Shown: in pieces, positions 7,321 through 15,673 of the stretch | How the letters are laid out: every line of letters begins with the position of its first letter | Numbering within the stretch: position 1 is the first letter of the stretch | NCBI GenBank assembly: GCA_028289195.1 | Contig: JANQQR010000007.1 | Location: 232,152 to 296,151 of the forward strand | Direction: 5' to 3' | DNA length: 64,000 nucleotides | From: Phycisphaerales bacterium | GTDB lineage: Bacteria > Planctomycetota > Phycisphaerae > Phycisphaerales > UBA1924 | The notes under the pieces: model-generated | What the model saw: the letters and a program-made list of their open reading frames with translations, nothing else | The model's database searches: none | Told to the model about the DNA's origin: nothing | Made by a program: the position numbers and the translations under genes

Positions 7321-9231
7321 TCATTGGGAGGCCTCCCAACCGGGCAGCGCGTAGCCCCACCGACCGCCGCGACCGGGCAGCCGGACCCGCTCGATCAGCC
7401 CGTTTCCCTCGGCGATCGACAGCAGATCGCTGACCCGTCGCCAGGACAACCCGGGCTCCGGCGCGGCCTGCTCCCTCAGCTGGGCGAGCGTGCTTGGCTC
7501 GGCGTCGATGTACGCCTGCACAAACCGCTCGACTGTCCACGGATCGGGCGTGGGCGACTTGTCCTTGGGTTGGGCTTTGTCCTTCTTCTTGGCGGGCCGC
7601 TCGCTCTTGAGCGACGACGGGTCGAGCGCCTCGTCTACCGTCCACACTGGGAACTCCCACCGCAGGCACGTCGGCTCGACGGGCGGCCAGGAGCGGACCG
7701 CCGCGTCGAGGACGACGGCGCCGTTCTCCTCGTGGGGGCGGAGCACGAGGTGCGTGTCCGTCGCCCGGCTCTGCGCGCCGGCCCCGGCTCCGACATCGGT
7801 CACGTTCTTGGCCGACTGGTTGCCCTTGGTCGAGTGGTGGATGAGCACGAAGCAGCAGCCGAGGCGATCCGCGAGACGGTCGATGGCGTTGTAGATGTTG
7901 GCCATCGTGCCGTTGTCGTTCTCGTCGCCGCCCGCGGGCATGAAGCGGTAGAAGGCGTCGAGGATCACCACCTTGAAGCGGCCCGGCTCGAGGTCGTCGG
8001 AATAGACGCCGAGCCCGTTGATACTCAGGAGCCTGCCGCGGACGTTGTCCACGAAGATGCGCTCGGCGATCTCGTGCATCGCCACGCCGCGAGCCTCGGC
8101 GACCTTCGGGATGCGGTTGGCGCTGGTCTCGCGGTGCAGCTCGTTGTCGATGATGAGCACCTCGCCCGGCTCAGTGGCGTAGCGCCCCAGCCAGGCGCGT
8201 CCGGTGGCGACGGCGATCGCCAGGTCGACCGTGAGCCACGATTTGCCCGTCTTCGGGCTGGCGATGACGTTCATTGTCTCGCCCTGGCGGAGCAGGCCGT
8301 GGATGACGGGCGGGCGCAGGAGCGGGTGCGCCTTGACGAGTTCTCCGACCGAGACGGGCTGCGGGTCCATCGTGTTCGGCGGCGCCTGCATTGGCGGGGC
8401 GATGAAGGCGGTCAGGTCCACGCCCGACGCGCCGGCGAGATCAACGCCCGGCTCGTAGCGCCCGATGGACGCGGCGATGCGCTCCACCTCGCGCGCCTCC
8501 AGCGGCGGTCGGCAGCGCTCGGCGTTGACCTGTTGCAGCGCCGCGGCGATCGCGGGCGCGTCCAGCCCGATACCGCGCAGGTGCCCCGCGATCGACGCCA
8601 GCGCGTCGTTGCGCCGCCCCTCGGGGATCGCCTCGCCGTCTGTCACGTCGATCTGGCCGCTGCTCGTCGGGTCGCGCTCGATCTCGCGCAGCCGATCAAC
8701 GAGCCAATTGGGACACGGCGGGAGCGCATCGGGCGAGCAGTCGAGCGGCTCGACCCACTCGTAGGGGCCGTCGATCCCCTTGGCAGGGTCCACCACTTGC
8801 GACGGTGGCGCGACGATGTAGCCGCCGTCTGTCTTGAGGTCGAGTCCGGCGCCGAGTAGCCCGGCGCTGTTGCGGATGCTGACACCCTCAGGCTCCCGCA
8901 TGAACAGGTGGTAGCCGCCGCGGGGCGTGCGCGAACGCGGCCTGCCGATCCAGTCGAGTTCGAGGTCGGCGACGTGCTGCGCGCCGTACGCTGTGATCGC
9001 GCCGGGATCGACGTCGAGCGCGAGCAGATCGCTTCCGCATGCGAGGCCGATGTTTGATTCGGGATGCGCAGCCCACCACGCGCGAATCGTGTCTGGGTCG
9101 CTCGTCGCATCGTGTACGCCTCGCGAGCCAGCTAGTGGCCACTTGGACAGCTTCGCCAGTGGAAGAACGCGATAGCCGAGCACTGCGAGGCGCAACGCTT
9201 CATCGAGCAATCTGAGCGGTGTATCGCTCAC
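7321..9231 (-). CDS. Bifunctional DNA primase/polymerase with RecA-like helicase domain
   Basis: 636 residues. The N-terminal prim-pol domain (about 10-170) has the catalytic 'LALDVDPG' and 'RGGYHLFM'. A short helical linker follows, with 'EGRRNDALASIAGHL' (PriCT-like). Then comes an AAA/RepA-like ATPase (about 300-500) with Walker A 'ASPKTGKSW' and Walker B 'VVILDAF'. The C-terminus carries a Lys-rich linker and a winged-helix-like segment. Such proteins prime and unwind DNA for phage or plasmid replication. GTG start preceded by a GGGAGG-like site. The iteron-like cluster just downstream supports a role as the element replication initiator. Confidence 0.85.
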   Translation of the reverse strand: MSDTPLRLLDEALRLAVLGYRVLPLAKLSKWPLAGSRGVHDATSDPDTIRAWWAAHPESNIGLACGSDLLALDVDPGAITAYGAQHVADLELDWIGRPRSRTPRGGYHLFMREPEGVSIRNSAGLLGAGLDLKTDGGYIVAPPSQVVDPAKGIDGPYEWVEPLDCSPDALPPCPNWLVDRLREIERDPTSSGQIDVTDGEAIPEGRRNDALASIAGHLRGIGLDAPAIAAALQQVNAERCRPPLEAREVERIAASIGRYEPGVDLAGASGVDLTAFIAPPMQAPPNTMDPQPVSVGELVKAHPLLRPPVIHGLLRQGETMNVIASPKTGKSWLTVDLAIAVATGRAWLGRYATEPGEVLIIDNELHRETSANRIPKVAEARGVAMHEIAERIFVDNVRGRLLSINGLGVYSDDLEPGRFKVVILDAFYRFMPAGGDENDNGTMANIYNAIDRLADRLGCCFVLIHHSTKGNQSAKNVTDVGAGAGAQSRATDTHLVLRPHEENGAVVLDAAVRSWPPVEPTCLRWEFPVWTVDEALDPSSLKSERPAKKKDKAQPKDKSPTPDPWTVERFVQAYIDAEPSTLAQLREQAAPEPGLSWRRVSDLLSIAEGNGLIERVRLPGRGGRWGYALPGWEASQ

Positions 9232-9288
9232 GCTGCCGCCAGCCTCCCCGACCGCTGCTGTAGACTGAGAGCGCTCGGAGGTGTCCAG

Positions 9289-9510
9289 ATGGAAGGAACG
9301 CTCCCCGAACGGGCTGCATCTGTACTGCGATCAGACACGAGGCGCTCGCTCTGCGACGACTGCCTCGCCACGCTGGCGGAAATCAAGCAGCGGCAGACAG
9401 CGCACACGATCGCCTCGTCATTCGGGCTCACATCCGATTTTGTGCGCGAGAAGGGCCCGTGCTCGCGATGCCGTGCGACCAAGACCGTGACCAAGGCCAT
9501 TCGGAGCTGA
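9289..9510 (+). CDS. Small four-cysteine zinc-finger-like protein (73 aa)
   Basis: Contains two CxxC pairs, 'LCDDCLA' and 'GPCSRCRATK', spaced by a helix with 'IASSFGLTSDFVRE', so it is probably a zinc-binding protein with an HTH-like middle. A GGAGG ribosome site lies seven bases before the ATG. It sits on the plus strand between two minus-strand replication genes. Function unknown; a DNA-binding or regulatory role is a guess. Confidence 0.6.
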   Translation: MEGTLPERAASVLRSDTRRSLCDDCLATLAEIKQRQTAHTIASSFGLTSDFVREKGPCSRCRATKTVTKAIRS

Positions 9511-9517
9511 GTGGTCA

Positions 9518-11236
9518 TCAGAACGGGATGTCCTCGTCGGGCACGTCCCACCCGCCCGCCGCCGCGGGCGCGCACTGCTCGAGCCCCTCATCGCTCTCCA
9601 GCCTCGGCGGCTTGTCGCCCAGGCGGTGGCGGACGATGCGGTCGTACTGCTCGCCGGCCTTGCTCTCGACGGTGATGGAGAGCGTCGGCGCGAGCGCGCC
9701 CGCGCGCGCGAGCTCGACGGCCTCCTCGACGCTCTGCGGGAACGGCTCGCGCGAGCGGGCCTGCCACCATTGCGATGCTTTGCGCAGCGCGTAGCCTTGG
9801 TGCTCGAAGCAGACCCACTCGCGGAAGTAGGTGTTGAACCCGACGCGGTATTCGACGCGCATGGTCGGCGGAGCGTCCGCTGGTTCCCGCTTGAAGTGGA
9901 CGTGGTAGGCCGTCTCGTGGACCCGGTGCTCTTCGTGCGTCGTCTGGCCCGAGAGGATGCCGCACGTCGCGGCCCGGGCCTCGTGCTTGCTCTCCTTCGG
10001 CTCGGGGAACTCGTGCCCGCACTCGGGGCACGCCGAATAGGCGGCGTGGATGAGCGCGCTGCACTCCGGGCATTCCTTGGCCGGAGCGCTCCCCGGGTCG
10101 CCGTCGGCCTGGCCGGGGTCCTTGATACGGATCGCGTCCACCGGCCCGTGCCGCAGGACGTTGCCGCCGAAGTCGAGGACGAGGCAGTCGGTCTTGCCGG
10201 TCTCGGGGGAGAGGCGGAATCCCCGCCCGACCATCTGGTAGTACAGGCCGGGCGACACCGTCGGCCGCACGAGCGCCACGCAGTCGGTGAGCGGAGCGTC
10301 GAAGCCGGTCGTCAGCACGTTGACGTTGCACAGGTACCGCAGGGCGTCGGGGCCCGTCGACCGGAACCGCTCCAGAACCGCGGCGCGCTCGCCGTCGGGC
10401 GTGTCGCCGCAGACGAAGCCGCACTCGAGACCGTGGCGCTCCCCGAGCGTTCGCGCAATGTGCCTGCCGTGGCGGACGCCCGAGGCGAAGATCAGCGTCG
10501 CCCGGCGCTCGGCCGTCTGCTCGGCGATCTCCGCGCACGCCGCATCAACGAGCGCGTTGGTGTCCATCAGGTCCTCGACCTCGCCGGCCACGAACTCGCC
10601 GGCGCGGACGTGCAGAACGGTCGTGTCGGCCCGCGCGCCCCCAGGGCCCGCCTTCGTCCGCAGCGGCGAGAGGAAACCGCCAACGATCAGCTCACGCACG
10701 CCGACCTCGTAGCAGACGTGGTTGAGGATGTTGTCCGGCCCGCAGATCGATCCGGACTTCATGCGGTACGGCGTGGCGGTGAGGCCGATGATCCGTACGT
10801 TGGGGTTCACGACCTGGGCGTCCGCGATGAACCGGCGGTACATCCCGTCGTCTTCGGCGGGCACCATGTGGGCCTCGTCGATGACTATCAGGTCAACCGA
10901 TCCAAGCTCGCACGCCTTCTTCCAGACGCTCTGGATCCCGGCGATGGTCACGGCGTAGCCGAGGTCCTTCCGCTTCAGGCCCGCCGAGTAGATCCCCATG
11001 GGCAGCCCGGGAGCGATCGCGGCGAGCTTCTCGGCCGCCTGCTCGAGCAGCTCCTTCACGTGCGCGAGGATCACGACGCGTCCGTTCCAGAGCTCCACTG
11101 CGTCGCGGCAGATCGTGGCGATCACCGGCGTCTTGCCCCCGGCGGTCGGGATCACGACGCAGGGGTTGTCGTCGCGGGCGCGCAGGTGGCCGCAGACCGC
11201 ATCCACAGCCTGGCGCTGGTACCGGCGGAGCTCCAT
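9518..11236 (-). CDS. DEAD/DEAH-box (SSL2/ResIII-type) helicase
   Basis: 572 residues of a superfamily 2 helicase. Motif I is 'IPTAGGKT' (29-36), motif II 'DEAH' (120-123), motif III 'GLTATP' (151-156), and motif VI lies in the 'MVGRGFRLSPETGK' region. A four-cysteine zinc ribbon ('CPECSALI' and 'CPECGHEF') lies near residues 385-405. Helicases of this type recur in phage early regions beside RusA and DUF669 proteins. It overlaps the RusA stop codon by one base, as expected for a coupled operon. Confidence 0.85.
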   Translation of the reverse strand: MELRRYQRQAVDAVCGHLRARDDNPCVVIPTAGGKTPVIATICRDAVELWNGRVVILAHVKELLEQAAEKLAAIAPGLPMGIYSAGLKRKDLGYAVTIAGIQSVWKKACELGSVDLIVIDEAHMVPAEDDGMYRRFIADAQVVNPNVRIIGLTATPYRMKSGSICGPDNILNHVCYEVGVRELIVGGFLSPLRTKAGPGGARADTTVLHVRAGEFVAGEVEDLMDTNALVDAACAEIAEQTAERRATLIFASGVRHGRHIARTLGERHGLECGFVCGDTPDGERAAVLERFRSTGPDALRYLCNVNVLTTGFDAPLTDCVALVRPTVSPGLYYQMVGRGFRLSPETGKTDCLVLDFGGNVLRHGPVDAIRIKDPGQADGDPGSAPAKECPECSALIHAAYSACPECGHEFPEPKESKHEARAATCGILSGQTTHEEHRVHETAYHVHFKREPADAPPTMRVEYRVGFNTYFREWVCFEHQGYALRKASQWWQARSREPFPQSVEEAVELARAGALAPTLSITVESKAGEQYDRIVRHRLGDKPPRLESDEGLEQCAPAAAGGWDVPDEDIPF

Positions 11237-11622
11237 CAGTTGTCGATCCCCGAGATCTCGATGTCAGCGCGCCCGCCGGGCACGACCGCGCCCCGGACCA
11301 CCCGCAGATCGCCGATCTGTGCGTCGTCGCGGATCACGCCCGCGTGCTGGAGCGCATCAAGAACGCATTTCATTGCATTGTCGATGTCCCGCTTGCGGCG
11401 ATCGGGCGGGTGGAGGGTGACGAGGACACAGAGCGCGCCGTCGATCGGGCCGCTTCCATTGAACCCTCGGTGCGAAAGAGCCGCGAGGCGGGCGCACGCC
11501 TCCGTGCGGTACGCCCGTGCCTCGCGGCTCAGCACCATCCGCGCCGAGCGACCGACGCGGACCATCCGCCACGCTCGGTTCACGCTCGGCGGGTAGGGAA
11601 TCTCGAACTTCAGCGCTTCCAC
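11236..11622 (-). CDS. rusA: RusA-family Holliday junction resolvase
   Basis: 128 residues, close to the usual family size. It begins with the family-typical 'IPYPPSVNRAW' and has the catalytic acidic patch 'KRDIDNAMKCVLDALQ' followed by 'GVIRDDAQI'. RusA cuts four-way junctions in phage recombination and packaging. GTG start within the 3' end of the DUF669 gene (13-base overlap). Confidence 0.85.
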   Translation of the reverse strand: MEALKFEIPYPPSVNRAWRMVRVGRSARMVLSREARAYRTEACARLAALSHRGFNGSGPIDGALCVLVTLHPPDRRKRDIDNAMKCVLDALQHAGVIRDDAQIGDLRVVRGAVVPGGRADIEISGIDN

Positions 11623-12077
11623 GGGGGGACGCTTCCGCTGGTGGAGGGCGCCGCCTGCGGCTGCGCCGCCACCGCCGCGCCGCCGCGTCTCGCGTACCCC
11701 TTGAGGACGCTTGTGAACTCGCCGTTGTCGTCGCGTCGCTTCAGGCCGACGCTGACCTCCAACGGGATGTTGTGCAGCTCAACGCTGTCGCGGGGCTGCA
11801 GCACGCCGACGGCGCGACAGATGGCCGACAGCTCGCCCCGCGCGATCTTGACGGTCGTCGCGTTGGGGTTCTCGAGGTTGAGGCGAGCCCACAGCAGCCG
11901 CCCCCTGTGCTCTCCATCGAGCACCTGCAGCGTGAGCTGGAGGTACCTGCCGGCGCCGGACTTCGTGGGCTTGAATTCCGAGTCGGTGATGATCGCCGGG
12001 TACTTGCCGGCGGGGATCGGGTCGAGCGCAACCGAGGGATCGACCTGCGACGCGTCGAAGTTGCTCAGACTGGCCAT
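11610..12077 (-). CDS. DUF669 family phage protein
   Basis: 155 residues. The family pattern is visible in 'IPAGKYPAIITDSEFKPTKS', 'YLQLTLQVLDGEHRGR' and 'WARLNLENPN', followed by 'ARGELSAICRAVGV'. DUF669 proteins sit in phage recombination modules with RecA-like ATPases and are suspected single-strand DNA binding partners. It has a tail ending 'PPWKR'. It lies between the Sak4-like ATPase and RusA in one minus-strand operon. Confidence 0.8.
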   Translation of the reverse strand: MASLSNFDASQVDPSVALDPIPAGKYPAIITDSEFKPTKSGAGRYLQLTLQVLDGEHRGRLLWARLNLENPNATTVKIARGELSAICRAVGVLQPRDSVELHNIPLEVSVGLKRRDDNGEFTSVLKGYARRGGAAVAAQPQAAPSTSGSVPPWKR

Positions 12078-12111
12078 GTATTGCTCCTGGCGCTGGAAGT
12101 GCTCTTGAGGG

Positions 12112-12852
12112 TCAGTTGGCCGACGCCGGCGCCGCGAGCCCCCGCTCGAGCGCCTCCGACAGCTCGTTCCACGCCAGGCCGACGCTCGGCGGGAGCCCGT
12201 AGCGGTTCTTGGCGGTGATGTTGCTCGTGCCTTCGGTCGTCAGCGTCCGCGCGCCGTCGGGGTCGCGCGACGCGAACAGGACCGCGTCCGCCCACTCGAT
12301 GAACATGGGCGCGATCCACTGGGGGACGTCCGGGGCGGCCAGCCGTACGTCGTAGCCCTCGGGCGTCGTCATCTTCGTGTTGGCTGCGTGGGCCAGGAGC
12401 ACGACCGCGATGCCGCGGTCGGTGACGGCGTTGAGGGTCGGGAGCAGCTCGCGGCTCACGATGTTCTGGACGATCTCGCGGGCCTTGAAGTAGCCGCCGT
12501 GCGACGACGAGAGCGTGTTGGTGACGTCGCCTCGGCCCTTCTTGTCCAGGTCCATCACGACGTGCTCGACGATCCGCTGCACAAGCCAGTCGAGCGTGTC
12601 GATCGCCAGCACGCCGAGGCGCTGGGGCGGCTCCGACACGATCTCGTCGAGCCAGGCCTGGACCTCCGGCCAGCTCTTCAGGAACGGCGTGCGGGTGAGG
12701 CCGGGCACGGCGCCCGCGCCGTTCTCGCAGTCGATGAGCAGCGCTCCGGCGCTCGCGGCGAAGGTGGTCTTTCCGACGCCGGGCGGGCCGTAGACGATTA
12801 TCTTGGGCGGCGCGGGCGTGGTGGTCGTGATCACGGTGTCAAGAAGGGTCAT
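12112..12852 (-). CDS. Sak4-like / AAA_24 phage recombination ATPase
   Basis: 246 residues of a RecA-core ATPase. Walker A is 'YGPPGVGKTT' (about 21-30), Walker B is 'LAIDTLDWL' near residue 83, and 'GIAVVLLAHA' near 150 matches the sensor strand. Phage proteins of this size and place, next to DUF669, are annealing or recombination ATPases (Sak4 group) in known systems. The next upstream gene (sigma-like) ends 30 bases before its start. Confidence 0.75.
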   Translation of the reverse strand: MTLLDTVITTTTPAPPKIIVYGPPGVGKTTFAASAGALLIDCENGAGAVPGLTRTPFLKSWPEVQAWLDEIVSEPPQRLGVLAIDTLDWLVQRIVEHVVMDLDKKGRGDVTNTLSSSHGGYFKAREIVQNIVSRELLPTLNAVTDRGIAVVLLAHAANTKMTTPEGYDVRLAAPDVPQWIAPMFIEWADAVLFASRDPDGARTLTTEGTSNITAKNRYGLPPSVGLAWNELSEALERGLAAPASAN

Positions 12853-12882
12853 GCGGTCTCCGGTGAAGCTGGTGCTGGCTCG

Positions 12883-13527
12883 TCATGCAGAACGCCGAGT
12901 GCTGCGGCCGCGCGGGCCCTCGGTCCGCTTGTCTACTTCTGCACCACCGCCTGACCTGTCGCACGGCGATCCACAGCTCGCCGGATCCAGACCGCACTCC
13001 CTGAAGATCGCGCGCAATGCGACGATCTCGCGGTAGACGGTGCAGCGATGCTGCCCGCGCTCGCGCGCGATCTCGGCCGCGGTGCGGCTCTTGAGCTGCT
13101 CGGCGAGGATGCGGAGATTCCTGGGCAACCTGGCCAGCGCCGCCTCGAGATCCAGAGCAAGATCGAGGCGGGCGGACGATTGACCATCGGCTTGGGACAC
13201 CGGATCCGGACTTCTGAGCCGCTCGGCCGATTCGGAGAACGAAACGACTGCCTGCGATTCGCGCCGGCGCCGCGCGCGGAGCTTGCGGGCCACGCTGCAA
13301 TACGCGCGGTCGAGCACCCGGCTGATGAATGTCGCTCGGCTTGCGCGGGCAGGGTCGTACCGTGCCAGAGCGCTCCACAGATCGAGCATCAGGTCTTGGC
13401 GCACATCGTCTGCGTCAGCCGCGCTCAGATTCAGGGCCAGTTTGAGTCTGCGAACTCGGTACTCGATGCGGCGGAGCGCGTAGGTATCGAGATCTGGTGA
13501 TGAGGAAAGGCTCGGGGCGGTCGGCAT
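12883..13527 (-). CDS. Sigma-70-family (ECF-like) sigma factor in the phage early operon
   Basis: 214 residues from the ATG at 13527, chosen because GGGAGA lies about eight bases upstream. A region-2-like segment is 'DADDVRQDLMLDLWSALARY' followed by 'RASRATFISRVLDRAY' and a basic patch. A region-4-like HTH is 'LKSRTAAEIARERGQHRCTV' around residues 145-170. The C-terminal tail is basic and disordered. It may direct host RNA polymerase to element promoters. A plain DNA-binding regulator with sigma-like fold cannot be excluded. Confidence 0.65.
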   Translation of the reverse strand: MPTAPSLSSSPDLDTYALRRIEYRVRRLKLALNLSAADADDVRQDLMLDLWSALARYDPARASRATFISRVLDRAYCSVARKLRARRRRESQAVVSFSESAERLRSPDPVSQADGQSSARLDLALDLEAALARLPRNLRILAEQLKSRTAAEIARERGQHRCTVYREIVALRAIFRECGLDPASCGSPCDRSGGGAEVDKRTEGPRGRSTRRSA

Positions 13528-13743
13528 GAGAGGTCTCCCGCCGGCGCTGATGCGGGAGGGCTCGTATGCGGGAGCCGACATGCCGAGAAGCGAGCGGCCG
13601 AGGCTGCAGTACGGGATCGGCCGTCGTGGAGTCGCCAATGCTCGGTGATGGCGGCACCCACAACGGCCTCCACGCGGTGGCCGGCTCGCTGTCTGGTTCC
13701 TGGAATGAGTTGGATGTGAACGCTCGGGGGCCCGGCCCGGATC

Positions 13744-14082
13744 TCAGGCTGCGCCTCCCCGCGGCAGATCACCCGCGACGATGAGCCGCTGCGGCAGGCC
13801 GTGCCTGATCTCGAGGCACGACACCCGGCAGCTGCCGAGTTGCGACATCTGATCGAGCAGATCGACGACGGTCGCCTTGAGCGCGAAGTCTTCGGTTGCT
13901 TCGCGGGTTCGTTCGCCTCTGCCGAGCTTGATCTCTCGGACGATGCGCGGCGGCGGGGCGAACACGGGCTCGCCCTCGAGAACGACCAGATCCTCGATCC
14001 GTCCGAAGTGCACGCTCTGCATGAGCGTGACGAGCTGCCGGCGGGCCGCGGAGAGCGCGGATAGCTGCGGGGTCGCGGTCAT
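13744..14082 (-). CDS. Hypothetical phage protein (112 aa)
   Basis: No recognised domain. It is basic in the middle ('REIKLGRGERTREATED') and ends with a Gly-rich tail. Its ATG overlaps the stop of the excisionase-like gene (ATGA), so the two are translated together. A 216-base gap with no gene separates it from the sigma-like gene. Confidence 0.55.
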   Translation of the reverse strand: MTATPQLSALSAARRQLVTLMQSVHFGRIEDLVVLEGEPVFAPPPRIVREIKLGRGERTREATEDFALKATVVDLLDQMSQLGSCRVSCLEIRHGLPQRLIVAGDLPRGGAA

Positions 14083-14285
14083 CGGGCGGCCTCGCCGTTC
14101 GGATCGGCTGCCGGCCGCCCGTTGCGGACGAACGCCTCGACATCCCGCACCGGGATCCGCCAGCGTCCCCCGGCCCGGAAGGCGTTAGGGAAGTGCCCCG
14201 CCGCCAGCAGGCGAGTGACCGTGTTGCGGTGCAGCCTGAGGCGGGACTCCAGTTCGGTCTTTGTGACGTGCTCGTCGAGGGGCAT
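14079..14285 (-). CDS. Excisionase-like helix-turn-helix protein
   Basis: 68 residues from the ATG at 14285, with GGGAGA about eight bases upstream. It matches the MerR/excisionase-type HTH_17 pattern: 'VTKTELESRLRLHRNTVTRL', 'AAGHFPNAFRAGGRWRIPVR', 'DVEAFV'. It is the first gene of the minus-strand early operon and divergent from the repressor. It could be an excisionase working with the serine recombinase or a Cro-like early regulator. Confidence 0.75.
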   Translation of the reverse strand: MPLDEHVTKTELESRLRLHRNTVTRLLAAGHFPNAFRAGGRWRIPVRDVEAFVRNGRPAADPNGEAAR

Positions 14286-14325
14286 GTTCAGAAGTCTCCC
14301 TTGACTTGTGCGGTATTTGTTCGGT

Positions 14326-14353
14326 AGTGTAGTGCACGAACTCGCAGGTGCAA
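14326..14353 (-). promoter_or_regulatory. Putative early promoter of the phage operon
   Basis: On the minus strand TTGCAC (14353-14348) and TACACT (14331-14326) are separated by 16 bases, a good sigma-70 fit, 41 bases before the start of the HTH gene. The region between the divergent genes (14286-14435) also has repeated TGTGCAG/TGCAC words that may be repressor sites. Confidence 0.45.
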
Positions 14354-14435
14354 GGGCCTCGGGACAGGAAATCACAAGACTCCTGCTCGATTGTGCAGGC
14401 ATGTGCAGTCTGATGCGAAGAAAGCGAGTGCATGA

Positions 14436-15083
14436 ATGGGCGCGCTTGGAGAGACCATCAAGACCCTTCGCGAGGAGCGCGGCTGGACGCAGGCGCAACT
14501 CGGTGAGAAAGTCGGGCTCGACGGCACCAACATCGCGCGGCGCGAAACGGGGCGCACGCGGATCAAGGGCGGCGAGCGCATCCGTTTCGCCGAGGCGTTC
14601 GGCATGTCCGTCGCCGATTTCGACGAGCGGTGGCGCCGGTGGACGGTTCCGAGATCACGCGGCGGCAATGGCATCCCCATCATCAACCGCGCTCCCGCCG
14701 GCCACGCTCTGGACTACGAGGAGTACGGCGTCGACTCGGGCCAGGGGATGGAGTACGTCGACTTCGGCGACATCCGCGATGATCTCGCCTTCGGCGTGAT
14801 CGTCGTCGGCGACTCGATGGAGCCGCGCCTGCGCGAGGGCGATTACGTCATCCTCTCGCCCGCCGACCCGTACCGCGCCGACGGAAAGTTCACGGACGGC
14901 CGGATCGTCTTCGTGCGGTTCACGGTCGAGGCCGGCGGCGGCTGCACGCTCGCTCGCTTCTTCGCCGACGAGGACGGCCGCATCCGGCTGCAGAAGGACA
15001 ACCCGGCCTACAAGCCGCTCCAGTGCCGCCGCGAGGAAGTCGAGCTTATGGCCGTCGCGATCGAGCGGCGAGAGAAACTGTGA
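14436..15083 (+). CDS. CI/LexA-like phage repressor (HTH + S24 domain)
   Basis: 215 residues. The N-terminal Xre-type HTH (5-60) has 'TQAQLGEKVGLDGTNIARRE'. The C-terminal S24 peptidase-like domain has the Ala-Gly bond in 'NRAPAGHA' (88-89), the nucleophile Ser127 in 'VVGDSMEP', and the strand 'GCTLARFFADEDG' where the catalytic Lys usually sits. Here that position reads Ala ('TLARF' instead of 'xVKRx'), so self-cleavage may be impaired. It stands divergent to the early operon, as a lysogeny repressor would. Confidence 0.85.
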   Translation: MGALGETIKTLREERGWTQAQLGEKVGLDGTNIARRETGRTRIKGGERIRFAEAFGMSVADFDERWRRWTVPRSRGGNGIPIINRAPAGHALDYEEYGVDSGQGMEYVDFGDIRDDLAFGVIVVGDSMEPRLREGDYVILSPADPYRADGKFTDGRIVFVRFTVEAGGGCTLARFFADEDGRIRLQKDNPAYKPLQCRREEVELMAVAIERREKL

Positions 15084-15250
15084 TCACCGCGGATCCAGCT
15101 CTTCGGTGAGTTTGGCGAAGCGCCGTCGTTGGTGATCCCAGTCCCGCCTTGGATCGAAGAGACATCGGCCGATAATCTGCCCTGCAGGCTTCAGATCATA
15201 GCGGAGAGTACTCAGATGGTGGATTGCGACACTTTGAAGTAGCAGTCCGG

Positions 15251-15278
15251 TTGACCTGGTGCTATCTTGGGATAGTAT
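15251..15278 (+). promoter_or_regulatory. Putative promoter of the toxin-antitoxin operon with inner palindrome
   Basis: TTGACC (15251-15256) and TAGTAT (15273-15278) with a 16-base spacer. The spacer contains the palindrome CTATC-TTGG-GATAG (15262-15275), positioned where an autoregulating antitoxin would bind. It lies 27 bases before the toxin ATG. Confidence 0.5.
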
Positions 15279-15304
15279 TTGGTCGATGGGAGTGCCTTTA
15301 CGAC

Positions 15305-15673
15305 ATGGCGACCCGAAAAGATTCCCGGGAGTTCCTGTCCACGTTCAAGCTCGCGATCGAGTTCGAGCGGTGGGGATTCAAGGCTCGGGATCGGACGGAG
15401 CAGGATCTGATCAACCTCAATCTGACCAGGCGTCAGGCGGGCGAGATCATCTGCTCGCTGACCCCGGACAACTACTGCCGGGGGCCCGAACCCGATGACA
15501 CCGACCCATCAAAGGAGGTCTGGGTCTTCGGCTACGACCACGACGGCACTGAGGTGTACATCAAGCTCCGACTGAATCCGACCCGCGGAGGCGAAATGCC
15601 GCGGGGAACTGTGTGGTCATTCCACGCGGCGGAGCACCCCCTGCGGTACCCCTTGAGAGGAGGCGGCGCGTGA
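15305..15673 (+). CDS. MqsR-family-like toxin
   Basis: 122 residues from ATG 15305, with GGGAG upstream. The C-terminal half matches the MqsR-like mRNA interferase pattern: 'EVWVFGYDHDGTEVYIKLRL', then 'VWSFHAAEHPLRYPL'. MqsR toxins are RelE-fold ribonucleases. Its TGA overlaps the GTG of the antitoxin gene (GTGA), so the pair is coupled, toxin first as in mqsRA. Confidence 0.7.
   Translation: MATRKDSREFLSTFKLAIEFERWGFKARDRTEQDLINLNLTRRQAGEIICSLTPDNYCRGPEPDDTDPSKEVWVFGYDHDGTEVYIKLRLNPTRGGEMPRGTVWSFHAAEHPLRYPLRGGGA

Noticed and set aside
6716..7669. Open frame of about 317 codons on the minus strand over the repeat cluster
   Set aside because: It overlaps the end of the prim-pol gene, has no ribosome site and encodes only low-complexity Arg/Ala-rich sequence.
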